Source: Alphaproteobacteria bacterium
GTDB taxonomy: Bacteria > Pseudomonadota > Alphaproteobacteria > Rhodobacterales > Rhodobacteraceae
Reading direction: 5' to 3'
Assembly: GCA_029289325.1 (NCBI GenBank)
Contig: JARFTV010000001.1
Coordinates: 64,546 to 123,626, forward strand
Length of the DNA stretch: 59,081 nt
In this document: positions 51,431 through 58,542 of the stretch, one piece after another
How positions within the stretch are numbered: the first letter of the stretch is position 1
Layout: every line of letters begins with the position of its first letter
Notes under the pieces: model-generated
Told to the model about the DNA's origin: nothing
Seen by the model: the letters and a program-made list of their open reading frames with translations, nothing else
The model's database searches: none
Program-made: the position numbers and the translations under genes

Positions 51431-53865
51431 GCTTTTGGCAGGGGTGTGGCCGCGGCGTAGAAATCGCTCCACGGATCAGCGCCCGCGGACAGGCGCGCCG
51501 GCAGGTTCTGCACGGTGAAATGCGCGGGCCCGATGGCGGGGCCCAGTTCCTCCCAGGCGATGGGGGTGGAGACCGCCGCCCCCGGCCGGGCGCGCGTGGA
51601 CCATGGTGCCACGGCCGTCGCCCCGCGCTGGTTGCGCAGGTAGTCGACCAGGATCTTGCCGGTCCGCTTTGCCTTGGCGATGGTCGCGACATAGCGGTCG
51701 GGCTGATCCGCCGCCATCGCCTTGGCCAGAGCCTGACACCAGGCCTTCACCGCCGGCCATTCCGCCTTGGGCTTCAGCGGTGCGACCACATGCAACCCCT
51801 TCCCGCCGGAGGTCTTGAGGAACGCCGCCAGCCCCGCTGCCTCGACCCGTTCGCGCACCTCATGTGCTGCCTCGATCATCGCTTCCCAGCCCACGCCCTC
51901 GCCGGGGTCAAGGTCGATCACGATGCGATCGGGCCGCTCGATATCGGCCAGGGTAGAGCCCCAGGGATGGATCTCCAGCGCCGCCGACTGCACCAGACCC
52001 AGAAGCCCGTCGAGATCACCAACCGCGATCAGCCCCTCACCCGGATCGCCGGGGTCCTCGGGGGTAAGAATGTTGGGATTCATCCCCTTCCAGGCGTGTT
52101 TTTGGAAGAACTGCTGTCCTTCAATGCCATCCGGGCAGCGCAGCAGGGCCAGAGGGCGGCCGATGAGATGCGGCGCGATCAGGGGCCAGACCTCGGCATA
52201 ATGGTCGGCAAGGCCCGCCTTGGTAAGTCCCACGTCGGGCCAATAGACCCGGTCGGGATGCGTCAGCTTGACCCGCCGCTTGGGTTCCGGCGCAGGTTTG
52301 GCCTTGGGAGCGGCTTCGCGGACCACCTCCGTCGCGGGCTTGTCCTCGCGCAGACCCCGGAACGAGGCGTGACGCAGGTGGCCATCCGAAGTCCAGGCGC
52401 GGAACTCGACCTCGGCCACCAGTTCGGGCGTCACAAAACGCGCACCCCGCGCCTCCTCGGCTGTCAGGCGCTTGGCAAAGGGGGTTTCGCGGGTCTCCAT
52501 CGGCTGCAGGCGGGCGAACAGCTCCCGCGCCGTCTGGTTGCTGAACCCGGTTCCGACCCGGCCGACATGATGCAGCGCGCCGTCCTCGAACACCCCCAGC
52601 ACCAGCGAGCCGATGGCGCTGTCCGAGACGGAAGAGGGGACATAGCCTGCCACGACGAACTCCTGTCGGGCCGAGCATTTCGATTTCACCCAGCTCCGTC
52701 CCCGGCCTGATCGATAGGGGCTGTCGCGCAGCTTGGAAACCACGCCTTCCAGTCCCAGCCGACAGACATGGCGCAGGACGATTTCGCCGCCGTCATCGAA
52801 ATGCTCGCTGTAGCGCAGGGCAGCGGGCGCGCCGTTCAGCAGCGGTTCCAGCCGGGCCTTTCGCTCGGTCAGCGGCAGCTTGCGCAGGTCCTCGCCGTCA
52901 AGGTGCATCAGGTCGAAGGCATAGAACACCAGTCGGTCGCCGCGCCCTTCGGCAAGGTCAGCCTGCAATGCCGAGAAATCGGTCGCCCCCGATCCGGATT
53001 CCACCACCAACTCGCCGTCGACCAGAGCCTGATCGGCAAGCCCGCCCAGGACCTCCGCAATCGGGGCCAGCCTGTCGGTCCAATCCAGCCCACTGCGGGT
53101 GAGCAACCGCGCCTTGCCCCCGGCGATTCGGGCCTGCAACCGATAGCCATCGAACTTGATCTCGTGCAGCCAGCGGTCGTCCTTGGGGGTCGTGGCCACC
53201 AGCGAGGCCAGCATCGGAGGCACGAAATCCGGTAGCTCGACCTTGGACGCAGACTTGCGCGGCTTCGCCGCCTTGGCAGCCTTGGGGGTCTTCGGAGCAA
53301 CTCCCTTCGCCACCTCCGCCAGGTCGAGACCAGATTTCACCGACAGCGGCATCTCTTCCAGGATGTCAGGAGCGTCCTCGGAACGGGCGGCCTTATCCTC
53401 GCCCTTGATCAGCAGCCAGTTCTCGCGCTTTTCGCCGGGCTTGCCCTTGATCCGCACCAGATGCCAGCGGCCTTGCAGCTTTTCGCCCTGCAACTCGAAC
53501 TCCAGATGGCCTTTGGCATAACCCTTGTCAGGGTCGGCAACAGGGGACCACGTCCCCCGGTCCCAGACGATCACCGTCCCGCCGCCGTATTGGCCCTTGG
53601 GTATCGTGCCCTCGAAATCGCCATAGTCCAGCGGATGGTCCTCCACGTGCACCGCCAGCCGCTTTTCGCTCGGCACGAGACTTGGCCCGCGCGTGACGGC
53701 CCAGCTTTTCAGAACGCCATCCATCTCCAGCCGCAGGTCATAATGCAGCCGCCGGGCCGCATGTTTCTGGATGACAAAGCTGTTGCCCGCCGCCGCGCCG
53801 ACTTTCCCGGCCGGTTCAGGGGTGGTCTGGAAGTCGCGCTTTCGGCGGTAGGTCTCCAGTGCCAT
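51427..53865 (-). CDS. ligD: LigD multifunctional NHEJ ligase
   Basis: 812 aa with domains in the order phosphoesterase-ligase-polymerase. PE domain (about 1-150: RRLHYDLRLEMDGVLKSW, LDYGDFEGTIPKGQYGGG), ATP-dependent ligase domain (about 210-500) with adenylated Lys at residue 237 (EIKFDGYRLQ), and a C-terminal primase/polymerase domain (about 525-812: PDRVYWPDVGLTKAGLADHY, FFQKHAWKGMNPN, DRIVIDLDPGEG). Performs end processing, gap filling and sealing. Follows ku2 by one base (TGAGATG). Confidence 0.95.
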   Translation of the reverse strand: MALETYRRKRDFQTTPEPAGKVGAAAGNSFVIQKHAARRLHYDLRLEMDGVLKSWAVTRGPSLVPSEKRLAVHVEDHPLDYGDFEGTIPKGQYGGGTVIVWDRGTWSPVADPDKGYAKGHLEFELQGEKLQGRWHLVRIKGKPGEKRENWLLIKGEDKAARSEDAPDILEEMPLSVKSGLDLAEVAKGVAPKTPKAAKAAKPRKSASKVELPDFVPPMLASLVATTPKDDRWLHEIKFDGYRLQARIAGGKARLLTRSGLDWTDRLAPIAEVLGGLADQALVDGELVVESGSGATDFSALQADLAEGRGDRLVFYAFDLMHLDGEDLRKLPLTERKARLEPLLNGAPAALRYSEHFDDGGEIVLRHVCRLGLEGVVSKLRDSPYRSGRGRSWVKSKCSARQEFVVAGYVPSSVSDSAIGSLVLGVFEDGALHHVGRVGTGFSNQTARELFARLQPMETRETPFAKRLTAEEARGARFVTPELVAEVEFRAWTSDGHLRHASFRGLREDKPATEVVREAAPKAKPAPEPKRRVKLTHPDRVYWPDVGLTKAGLADHYAEVWPLIAPHLIGRPLALLRCPDGIEGQQFFQKHAWKGMNPNILTPEDPGDPGEGLIAVGDLDGLLGLVQSAALEIHPWGSTLADIERPDRIVIDLDPGEGVGWEAMIEAAHEVRERVEAAGLAAFLKTSGGKGLHVVAPLKPKAEWPAVKAWCQALAKAMAADQPDRYVATIAKAKRTGKILVDYLRNQRGATAVAPWSTRARPGAAVSTPIAWEELGPAIGPAHFTVQNLPARLSAGADPWSDFYAAATPLPKA

Positions 53866-53866
53866 C

Positions 53867-54697
53867 TCAGCCGGCCTTCCGGCGCGGGGCCAGCTTTTTC
53901 GGCGATGTCTTCCGCGACTTGGTCGTCGCCCCGGCGCTTTCGCGCAGCGCGGTAAGAAGGTCGACCACCTGCCCCTCGCGCCGGGCCTTCGGCTTGGCGA
54001 TCTTGCGGCCCCCCAGCTTGGCCTTCACCAGATCCGCCAGCGCCGCCTCGTACCGGTCGTCAAACTCGGTCGGGTCGAAGGTTCCCTGCTTGGTCTTGAT
54101 GATATGGGCGGCAAGCTCCAGCATCTCGCCCTGCAACTTCAGATCGGGGATCTCGTCGAAAACCTCGGCCGGGGATTTGACCTCATAGTCGAACTGCAAC
54201 GTGCTCGCCACGAGGCCCCGCCCCTGCGGGCGGATCAGCAGGGTCCGCACCCGGCGGAACAGAACCGTCTGCGCGAGGGCAGCCACGCTGCGCGACGTCA
54301 TTCCCTCGCGGATGAGGGCGAACACCTCGACCGAGGCCGGGTCGCTGGGGGCCAGGTAATAGGGTCGGTCGAAGAACAGGGTGTCCACGTCGTCGCAGTC
54401 GATGAACCGATCCAGCCGCAATGTCTTGTCGCTGTCGGGAACGGCAGCGGCCATGTCCTCATCCTCAAGAAGGATGTGATCGCCCTCGTCGACTTCATAG
54501 CCTTTCACCTCATCCTCCCGCGCGACAGGCTTGCCGGTCTCGCTGTCCACAAAGCGGCGCTGGACGCGGTTGCCGGTGGCGCGGTTGATCGTGTGGAAGG
54601 CGATCCGGTCCGAGGTCGAGGCCGCCGTGTACAGCGCCACGGCGCAGCCGACCTCGCCCACCACCATCCGTCCCTTCCAGTTCGCCCGCGGTGCCAT
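53867..54697 (-). CDS. ku: Ku DNA end-binding protein (2)
   Basis: 276 aa Ku paralogue. ANWKGRMVVGEVGCAVALYTAAS, HTINRATGNRVQRRFVDSETGKPV, DEVKGYEVDEGDHILLEDEDM and DRFIDCDDVD are homologous to Ku (1) but clearly diverged; basic C-terminus (TKSRKTSPKKLAPRRKA) probably binds DNA ends or LigD. Start at the ATG following GGGGGGCAGGA; an in-frame upstream ATG would precede the promoter. Cotranscribed with ligD. Confidence 0.93.
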   Translation of the reverse strand: MAPRANWKGRMVVGEVGCAVALYTAASTSDRIAFHTINRATGNRVQRRFVDSETGKPVAREDEVKGYEVDEGDHILLEDEDMAAAVPDSDKTLRLDRFIDCDDVDTLFFDRPYYLAPSDPASVEVFALIREGMTSRSVAALAQTVLFRRVRTLLIRPQGRGLVASTLQFDYEVKSPAEVFDEIPDLKLQGEMLELAAHIIKTKQGTFDPTEFDDRYEAALADLVKAKLGGRKIAKPKARREGQVVDLLTALRESAGATTKSRKTSPKKLAPRRKAG

Positions 54698-54721
54698 TCC
54701 TGCCCCCCTTTGCCGCGATTC

Positions 54722-54747
54722 AACCGTCAGAGGCACCCGGAGGTTCC
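54722..54747 (-). promoter_or_regulatory. EcfG-type promoter of ku2-ligD
   Basis: Minus strand GGAAC-N17-GGTT ending 24 bases before the ku2 ATG; puts the NHEJ operon under the general stress sigma factor. Confidence 0.8.
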
Positions 54748-54822
54748 AAAGCGGCAACTCGCCACAAAGGCGAAAGTGGTCGGCGGGGCTTCGCTTGTGG
54801 ACAGAAGTGATCAGGGGTGGGC

Positions 54823-54847
54823 GGAACTGGCCCCGGTCCGGCGCATT
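54823..54847 (+). promoter_or_regulatory. Imperfect EcfG-type promoter of the sigma factor gene
   Basis: GGAAC-N16-CATT, one mismatch in the -10 element, ending 54 bases before the sigma ATG. Would give autoregulation if functional. Confidence 0.5.
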
Positions 54848-54901
54848 GCCTTTTCAAAGCGCGAATGAATGCGCGGCGAAGACAACCAAGGGCAATCCTA
54901 T

Positions 54902-55375
54902 ATGTCGGATGACATCCTGAGTTACATCCCCGCGCTACGTCTGTTTGCGCGGTCCCTATGCGGTCGGTCTGGCGACCCCGACGATCTTGTGCAGGATACC
55001 CTCTTGCGCGCGATCGAGAAGGTGGACTCCTACACCCCAGGGACCAATATGCGGGCCTGGCTGTTCACCATCATGCGCAACCGCTTCTACAGCCAGTGCA
55101 TCAAGCTGGCACGCGAGCGTCCCGCGGCTGAAGACTGCGCCTCTTCCCAGCCGGTCAGTCAGCCGGTGCAGTACTGGCACATGCGGGGGAAGGAAGTAGA
55201 GGCCGCGCTACTGGACCTGCCGCAGCCCTACCGTGAGGCCATCGTCCTCGTGCTTGTGACCGGGGAAAGCTACTTGTCAGCGGCCGAGATCCTGGGCTGC
55301 GACATTGGCACGATCAAGAGCCGGATCAACCGGGGCCGCCGTCAACTCCGCGCCGCGCTGGGCGAAGAGGTCTGA
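54902..55375 (+). CDS. ecfG: EcfG-type ECF sigma factor
   Basis: 157 aa ECF sigma factor with region 2 (PALRLFARSLCGRSGDPDDLVQDTLLRAIEKVDSYTPGTNMRAWLFTIMRNRFYSQ) and region 4 (LLDLPQPYREAIVLVLVTGESYLSAAEILGCDIGTIKSRINRGRRQL). The NMRAWLFTIMRN and SRINRGRRQ blocks match the EcfG general-stress group of alphaproteobacteria. No PhyR or NepR gene is adjacent, so this may be a secondary EcfG copy. ATG chosen for an AGGG RBS and typical N-terminus; two ATGs 26-33 bases upstream are also in frame. Confidence 0.85.
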   Translation: MSDDILSYIPALRLFARSLCGRSGDPDDLVQDTLLRAIEKVDSYTPGTNMRAWLFTIMRNRFYSQCIKLARERPAAEDCASSQPVSQPVQYWHMRGKEVEAALLDLPQPYREAIVLVLVTGESYLSAAEILGCDIGTIKSRINRGRRQLRAALGEEV

Positions 55376-55385
55376 CTCCCGCCGG

Positions 55386-55410
55386 GGAACAATTCAAGGG
55401 CTGGCAGGTT
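55386..55410 (+). promoter_or_regulatory. EcfG-type promoter of the DUF892 gene
   Basis: GGAAC-N16-GGTT, ending 42 bases before the ATG at 55453; lies right after the sigma stop. Confidence 0.8.
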
Positions 55411-55452
55411 GGCCCCGCCGATCGACCAGAGGAATTCGCCAAGGAGGGCACC

Positions 55453-55950
55453 ATGAAGACGCAGAACCTCGAGAAGCTGTTTCACGAGACGCTCAAGGAC
55501 ATCTACTACGCCGAACGCAAGATCCTGCGCGCCCTGCCCAAGATGGCGCGCGGCGCCCAGTCACCTGAACTGAAGGCGGCCTTCGAAAAGCATCAGGAAG
55601 AGACCCAGCAGCAGGTCGAACGCCTCCAACAGGTGTTCGAGCTGATGGGCAAGCCCGCGCGTGGCAAGACCTGCCCGGCAATCGACGGCATCATCGAGGA
55701 AGGCGAAGAGGCGCTGGAGGCCTTTGCGGGCAGCCCGGCCCTTGACGCCAGCCTGATCGCCGCCGCCCAGGCGGTCGAGCACTATGAGATCGCACGCTAC
55801 GGCACTCTCGTCCGTTGGGCCGAGCTTCTCGATATGGGCGATGCCGTCCGCCTGCTGGACGCGACCCTGCAAGAGGAAGGCGCGACTGACAAGGCGCTGA
55901 CGGACCTCGCGGATGGTTCCGTCAATCAGGCTGCCCTCCAGGCGGCTTGA
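55453..55950 (+). CDS. DUF892/YciE ferritin-like stress protein
   Basis: 165 aa of four-helix, ferritin-like DUF892. FHETLKDIYYAERKILRALPKMA opens the first helix with the conserved YAE; EKHQEETQQQVERLQQVFELMGKPARGKTCPAI and EHYEIARYGTLVRWAELLDMGDAV carry the carboxylate/His residues for a diiron-type site. Family members (YciE/YciF) are general stress proteins. Start behind AAGGAGG. Downstream hairpin terminator. Confidence 0.92.
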   Translation: MKTQNLEKLFHETLKDIYYAERKILRALPKMARGAQSPELKAAFEKHQEETQQQVERLQQVFELMGKPARGKTCPAIDGIIEEGEEALEAFAGSPALDASLIAAAQAVEHYEIARYGTLVRWAELLDMGDAVRLLDATLQEEGATDKALTDLADGSVNQAALQAA

Positions 55951-55995
55951 CGGACTTCAGCCCGCCTTGCACTCCCCAGGGTCGGGCAGAAGGTA

Positions 55996-56028
55996 ACGGC
56001 CCCGCGCCCCCCCGCGCGGGGCCGTTTT
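55996..56028 (+). terminator. Terminator of the DUF892 gene
   Basis: ACGGCCCCGCGC-loop-GCGCGGGGCCGT followed by TTT, 12 perfect pairs, 45 bases after the stop. Confidence 0.85.
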
Positions 56029-56033
56029 CCGTC

Positions 56034-56297
56034 TCAGGCCCGACGCTTGCGGCGCGGCTCTCCCAAGCCGGGCGCTGCGGCCATCGGACCTGGCCCCATG
56101 CCGGCCAGACCGGCCCCGGTCTCCGGGTCCGGCTCTTCGCCTTCCGCCCCGGCCTGCCACAGCGGGCCGCGGTCCTGGCGCTCCAGCTCGGCCTGGGCCT
56201 GCAGCCAGTTCGCCTCGGCGCGACCCGAGGGTGCGCCCTCGTCCAGCCAGATCTCATAGGCCCGCTGGCGGATGCGGGCTTCGTCATTCTGCGTCAT
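56034..56297 (-). CDS. DUF2934 small stress protein (2)
   Basis: 87 aa. RIRQRAYEIWLDEGAPSGRAEANWLQAQAEL is the DUF2934 module, as in the first copy; it continues with a Gly/Pro/Met-rich tail and ends RRKRR. ATG 56297 has GGAGG upstream; the in-frame ATG four codons earlier does not. Divergent from the 57 aa/SDR operon and behind its own EcfG-type promoter. Confidence 0.82.
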   Translation of the reverse strand: MTQNDEARIRQRAYEIWLDEGAPSGRAEANWLQAQAELERQDRGPLWQAGAEGEEPDPETGAGLAGMGPGPMAAAPGLGEPRRKRRA

Positions 56298-56325
56298 CGG
56301 ATCCTCCATTGGTTCCAGCCGGGCC

Positions 56326-56350
56326 AACCAGCTGTGGGCGGGAATGTTCC
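56326..56350 (-). promoter_or_regulatory. EcfG-type promoter of DUF2934 (2)
   Basis: Minus strand GGAAC-N16-GGTT, ending 28 bases before the ATG at 56297. Confidence 0.8.
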
Positions 56351-56355
56351 GCATG

Positions 56356-56380
56356 GGAACAAAGCCAAAGGCGCGAGGTT
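56356..56380 (+). promoter_or_regulatory. EcfG-type promoter of the 57 aa gene and SDR
   Basis: GGAAC-N16-GGTT, ending 31 bases before the ATG at 56412; five bases from the divergent promoter, the second back-to-back pair of the island. Confidence 0.8.
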
Positions 56381-56411
56381 GGTTTCGGAACCGCTGAAGG
56401 AGCAACCCGCC

Positions 56412-56585
56412 ATGCACAGGACGGACCTACCGAAGAACGAAGAGCTGCGCCGCCCCGCGCCGGGGGTGATCGACCAGCGTCAGCAGCAGATCGATCCCGC
56501 CGGCCACCACCGCAAGGACCCGGATCATCGTCCCGACACCAACCGCAAGCAGCCCGGCGGCTCGCCGCAGGAGGAGCAGGAATGA
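56412..56585 (+). CDS. Small hydrophilic protein before the SDR
   Basis: 57 aa, very polar (His, Arg, Asp, Gln, Pro), with RQQQIDPAGHHRKDPDHRPDTNRKQPGG in the middle. No signal or membrane part; likely disordered. AAGGAG RBS. Stop overlaps the SDR start (ATGA), so it may set SDR translation or act in the same stress. No family recognised. Confidence 0.7.
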   Translation: MHRTDLPKNEELRRPAPGVIDQRQQQIDPAGHHRKDPDHRPDTNRKQPGGSPQEEQE

Positions 56586-57439
56586 CCGACTATCCGAAAC
56601 CCCCCTTCCCCGAACAGACGCAAGAGCTTCCCGGAAGCTTCATCCCCATGCAGCCTCGCCCCGACCATGGCGAAACCTCCTGGCGCGGGGCGGGGCGGTT
56701 GCAGGGCAAGGTGGCACTCATCACCGGGGCGGACAGCGGCATCGGCCGGGCCGTGGCGATCGCCTATGCCCGAGAGGGCGCCGACATCGCGCTGTGCTAC
56801 CTGTCCGAGACCGAGGACGCCGCCGACACCGCCCGCATGGTCGAGAACGCGGGCCAAAGCTGCCTGAAGCTGGAGGCGGACCTGTCGGACCCCGAAGCCT
56901 GCCGCCATGTGGTCGATCGAACCGTGCAGGAATGGGGCCGGATCGACATCCTGGTGAACAATGCCGCGCATCAGACGGTCTGCGAAAAGCTGGAGGATCT
57001 GACGCCAAAGGAATGGAACAAGACCTTTGCCGTAAACATCCATGCCATCTTCCACCTGACGCAGGCGGCCGTGCCGCACATGCGGGCGGGGAGTTCGATC
57101 ATCAACACCACCTCGATCAACGCGGACAAGCCGAACCCCTCGCTTCTGGCCTATGCGACCACGAAGGGCGCCATCCAGAATTTCACGGCGGGCCTGGCGC
57201 AGATGCTGGCCGAGCGTGGCATCCGGGTGAACTGTGTTGCCCCCGGCCCGGTCTGGACCCCGCTGATCCCGGCCTCGATGCCGGGCGACAAGGTCGCGCA
57301 TTTCGGGGAAAACTACCCGATGAAGCGCCCCGCCCAGCCGGTCGAACTCGCCTCGGCCTACGTCATGCTGGCCGAGCCGATGTCCAGCTATGTGTCCGGC
57401 GCCACCATCGCAGTGACCGGGGGAATGCCCCTGCTCTAG
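56582..57439 (+). CDS. SDR-family oxidoreductase (general stress type)
   Basis: 285 aa NAD(P)-dependent short-chain dehydrogenase with a Pro-rich N-terminal extension (PKPPFPEQTQELPGSFIPMQP) before the Rossmann motif ALITGADSGIGRAVAIAYAREGADIAL, NNAAHQTVCEKLEDLT, catalytic S...Y...K in STTSINADKPNPSLLAYATTKGAI-like stretch, and CVAPGPVWTPLIPASMP. The extension and the whole pattern match stress-induced SDRs (Bacillus YdaD/GSP39 group). Substrate unknown. Confidence 0.92.
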   Translation: MTDYPKPPFPEQTQELPGSFIPMQPRPDHGETSWRGAGRLQGKVALITGADSGIGRAVAIAYAREGADIALCYLSETEDAADTARMVENAGQSCLKLEADLSDPEACRHVVDRTVQEWGRIDILVNNAAHQTVCEKLEDLTPKEWNKTFAVNIHAIFHLTQAAVPHMRAGSSIINTTSINADKPNPSLLAYATTKGAIQNFTAGLAQMLAERGIRVNCVAPGPVWTPLIPASMPGDKVAHFGENYPMKRPAQPVELASAYVMLAEPMSSYVSGATIAVTGGMPLL

Positions 57440-57448
57440 GGGCGCGTC

Positions 57449-57473
57449 GGAACAATGCCGGGGCTGAGGGGTT
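57449..57473 (+). promoter_or_regulatory. EcfG-type promoter of the Thr/Pro-tail protein
   Basis: GGAAC-N16-GGTT, beginning ten bases after the SDR stop and ending 35 bases before the ATG at 57509. Confidence 0.8.
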
Positions 57474-57508
57474 AACCGACCGGAGCCCCGAAAGCGAAAG
57501 GACATTGC

Positions 57509-57895
57509 ATGTACAATCCTCCCCCTCCCGAAGGCCCCACCTCGGCCAATCCCCATGGGACCGCGCGGCCGATTGACGGGCGTCCGGTTGACGGCCGTCG
57601 GCCCGAAGGCATCAGAACCCGCCAGACAAGCATGTGGCTGGTCTTCGCCGTGCTTGCGGCGATCCTCGTCGTGATCCTGGCGGTCAGCTTCAACAGGAAC
57701 GACTCGCCCAGTCCCGTGACCACGACCACCACCCAGCCTGCAACGGGCACCGGCACGACCGATGGCACGGCACCCACCGCTCCGGCCATCGGCACCGACT
57801 CCGGCACCGCTGTGCCGGGCGAAACCGCTCCGGGCACGACCGCTCCGGGCGAAACGGCGCCGGGCACGACCACGCCGGGTACGACCACGCCCTGA
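57509..57895 (+). CDS. Membrane protein with Thr/Pro/Gly repeat tail
   Basis: 128 aa: Pro-rich N-terminus (NPPPPEGPTS), one membrane helix (residues about 42-62) and an outer tail of short repeats built from TAPG(E/T)T units (last 30 residues). Low-complexity tail in DNA as well as protein, suggesting slippage-based length variation. RBS AAAGGA. No family recognised; same layout as the 68 aa protein at 49955. Confidence 0.75.
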   Translation: MYNPPPPEGPTSANPHGTARPIDGRPVDGRRPEGIRTRQTSMWLVFAVLAAILVVILAVSFNRNDSPSPVTTTTTQPATGTGTTDGTAPTAPAIGTDSGTAVPGETAPGTTAPGETAPGTTTPGTTTP

Positions 57896-57914
57896 CCGGT
57901 GGGTCAGAACACGA

Positions 57915-57950
57915 GGAAGGGCCCGGCACCATCGGTAGCCGGGCCCTTCC
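57915..57950. terminator. Bidirectional terminator between convergent genes
   Basis: GGAAGGGCCCGGC-loop-GCCGGGCCCTTCC, 13 perfect pairs with a ten-base loop, between the tail-to-tail genes ending at 57895 and 57967. Confidence 0.85.
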
Positions 57951-57966
57951 CCCATCCTTATCCGGA

Positions 57967-58473
57967 CTAGCGCCCTGCGGGCAGATCCAGTTCGGTCCTG
58001 GCCAGGAACTGGCGGGTGATCTCGGACGAATGGTTCGCCAGCCAGTCGGCCATTGCCTCTTCCTCGGACAGGCAGCGGCGAAAAACCTCGACCGCCTGAC
58101 TGTCGCCAAGCTGTCCCGCCGCGGCGATCAGGATGCGGTAGGAAGCGATCTCCATATGTTCGAAGGTGTAGCTGGCCAGCGTGCCCTTCACGACCTCATC
58201 CGAGGCAAAGACCCCGCTCATCGCCTGACCGACCGCCGCCAACTTGCCCATGGCATCCTTGACCATCGAGGAAGATTCGCCGTAGCCGTCAAGCAGACGA
58301 CGCAGCTCGGCCTCCTGGCCCTCGGTCTCGGCGATATGCGTCTGGATCCGGTCCCGCAGCTCGGGATAGTGCTCAAGCCGGTTCACCATCCCCTGCATCA
58401 TGGTCAGAGCCTGTTCTTCCATCGCGTGGGCGTCGCGTAGCCAGCCCAGGTAACTCTTGCGCATCTGTTCCAT
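57967..58473 (-). CDS. Ferritin-like DUF892-type stress protein (2)
   Basis: 168 aa, all-helical: YLGWLRDAHAMEEQALTMMQGMVNRLEHYP, ETEGQEAELRRLLDGYGES, and SYTFEHMEIASYRILIAAAGQLGDSQAVEVFRRCLSEEEAMADWL carry the Glu/His set of the YciF/DUF892 ferritin-like fold. Likely a diiron stress protein paralogous in role, not closely in sequence, to the one at 55453. ATG preceded by AAGGATG. No EcfG box seen immediately upstream; it follows a terminator. Confidence 0.82.
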   Translation of the reverse strand: MEQMRKSYLGWLRDAHAMEEQALTMMQGMVNRLEHYPELRDRIQTHIAETEGQEAELRRLLDGYGESSSMVKDAMGKLAAVGQAMSGVFASDEVVKGTLASYTFEHMEIASYRILIAAAGQLGDSQAVEVFRRCLSEEEAMADWLANHSSEITRQFLARTELDLPAGR

Positions 58474-58497
58474 TGGTTTTCATCCTTGCAAAGAAAA

Positions 58498-58528
58498 GCC
58501 GGGCCGCCACCAGAAGCGGCGGCCCGGC
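58498..58528 (-). terminator. Terminator of the tandem-repeat gene
   Basis: Minus strand GCCGGGCCGCC-loop-GGCGGCCCGGC followed by TTTTCTTT: 11 pairs and a T-run, 14 bases after the stop. Confidence 0.88.
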
Positions 58529-58542
58529 AGGGTTGTGAACGA

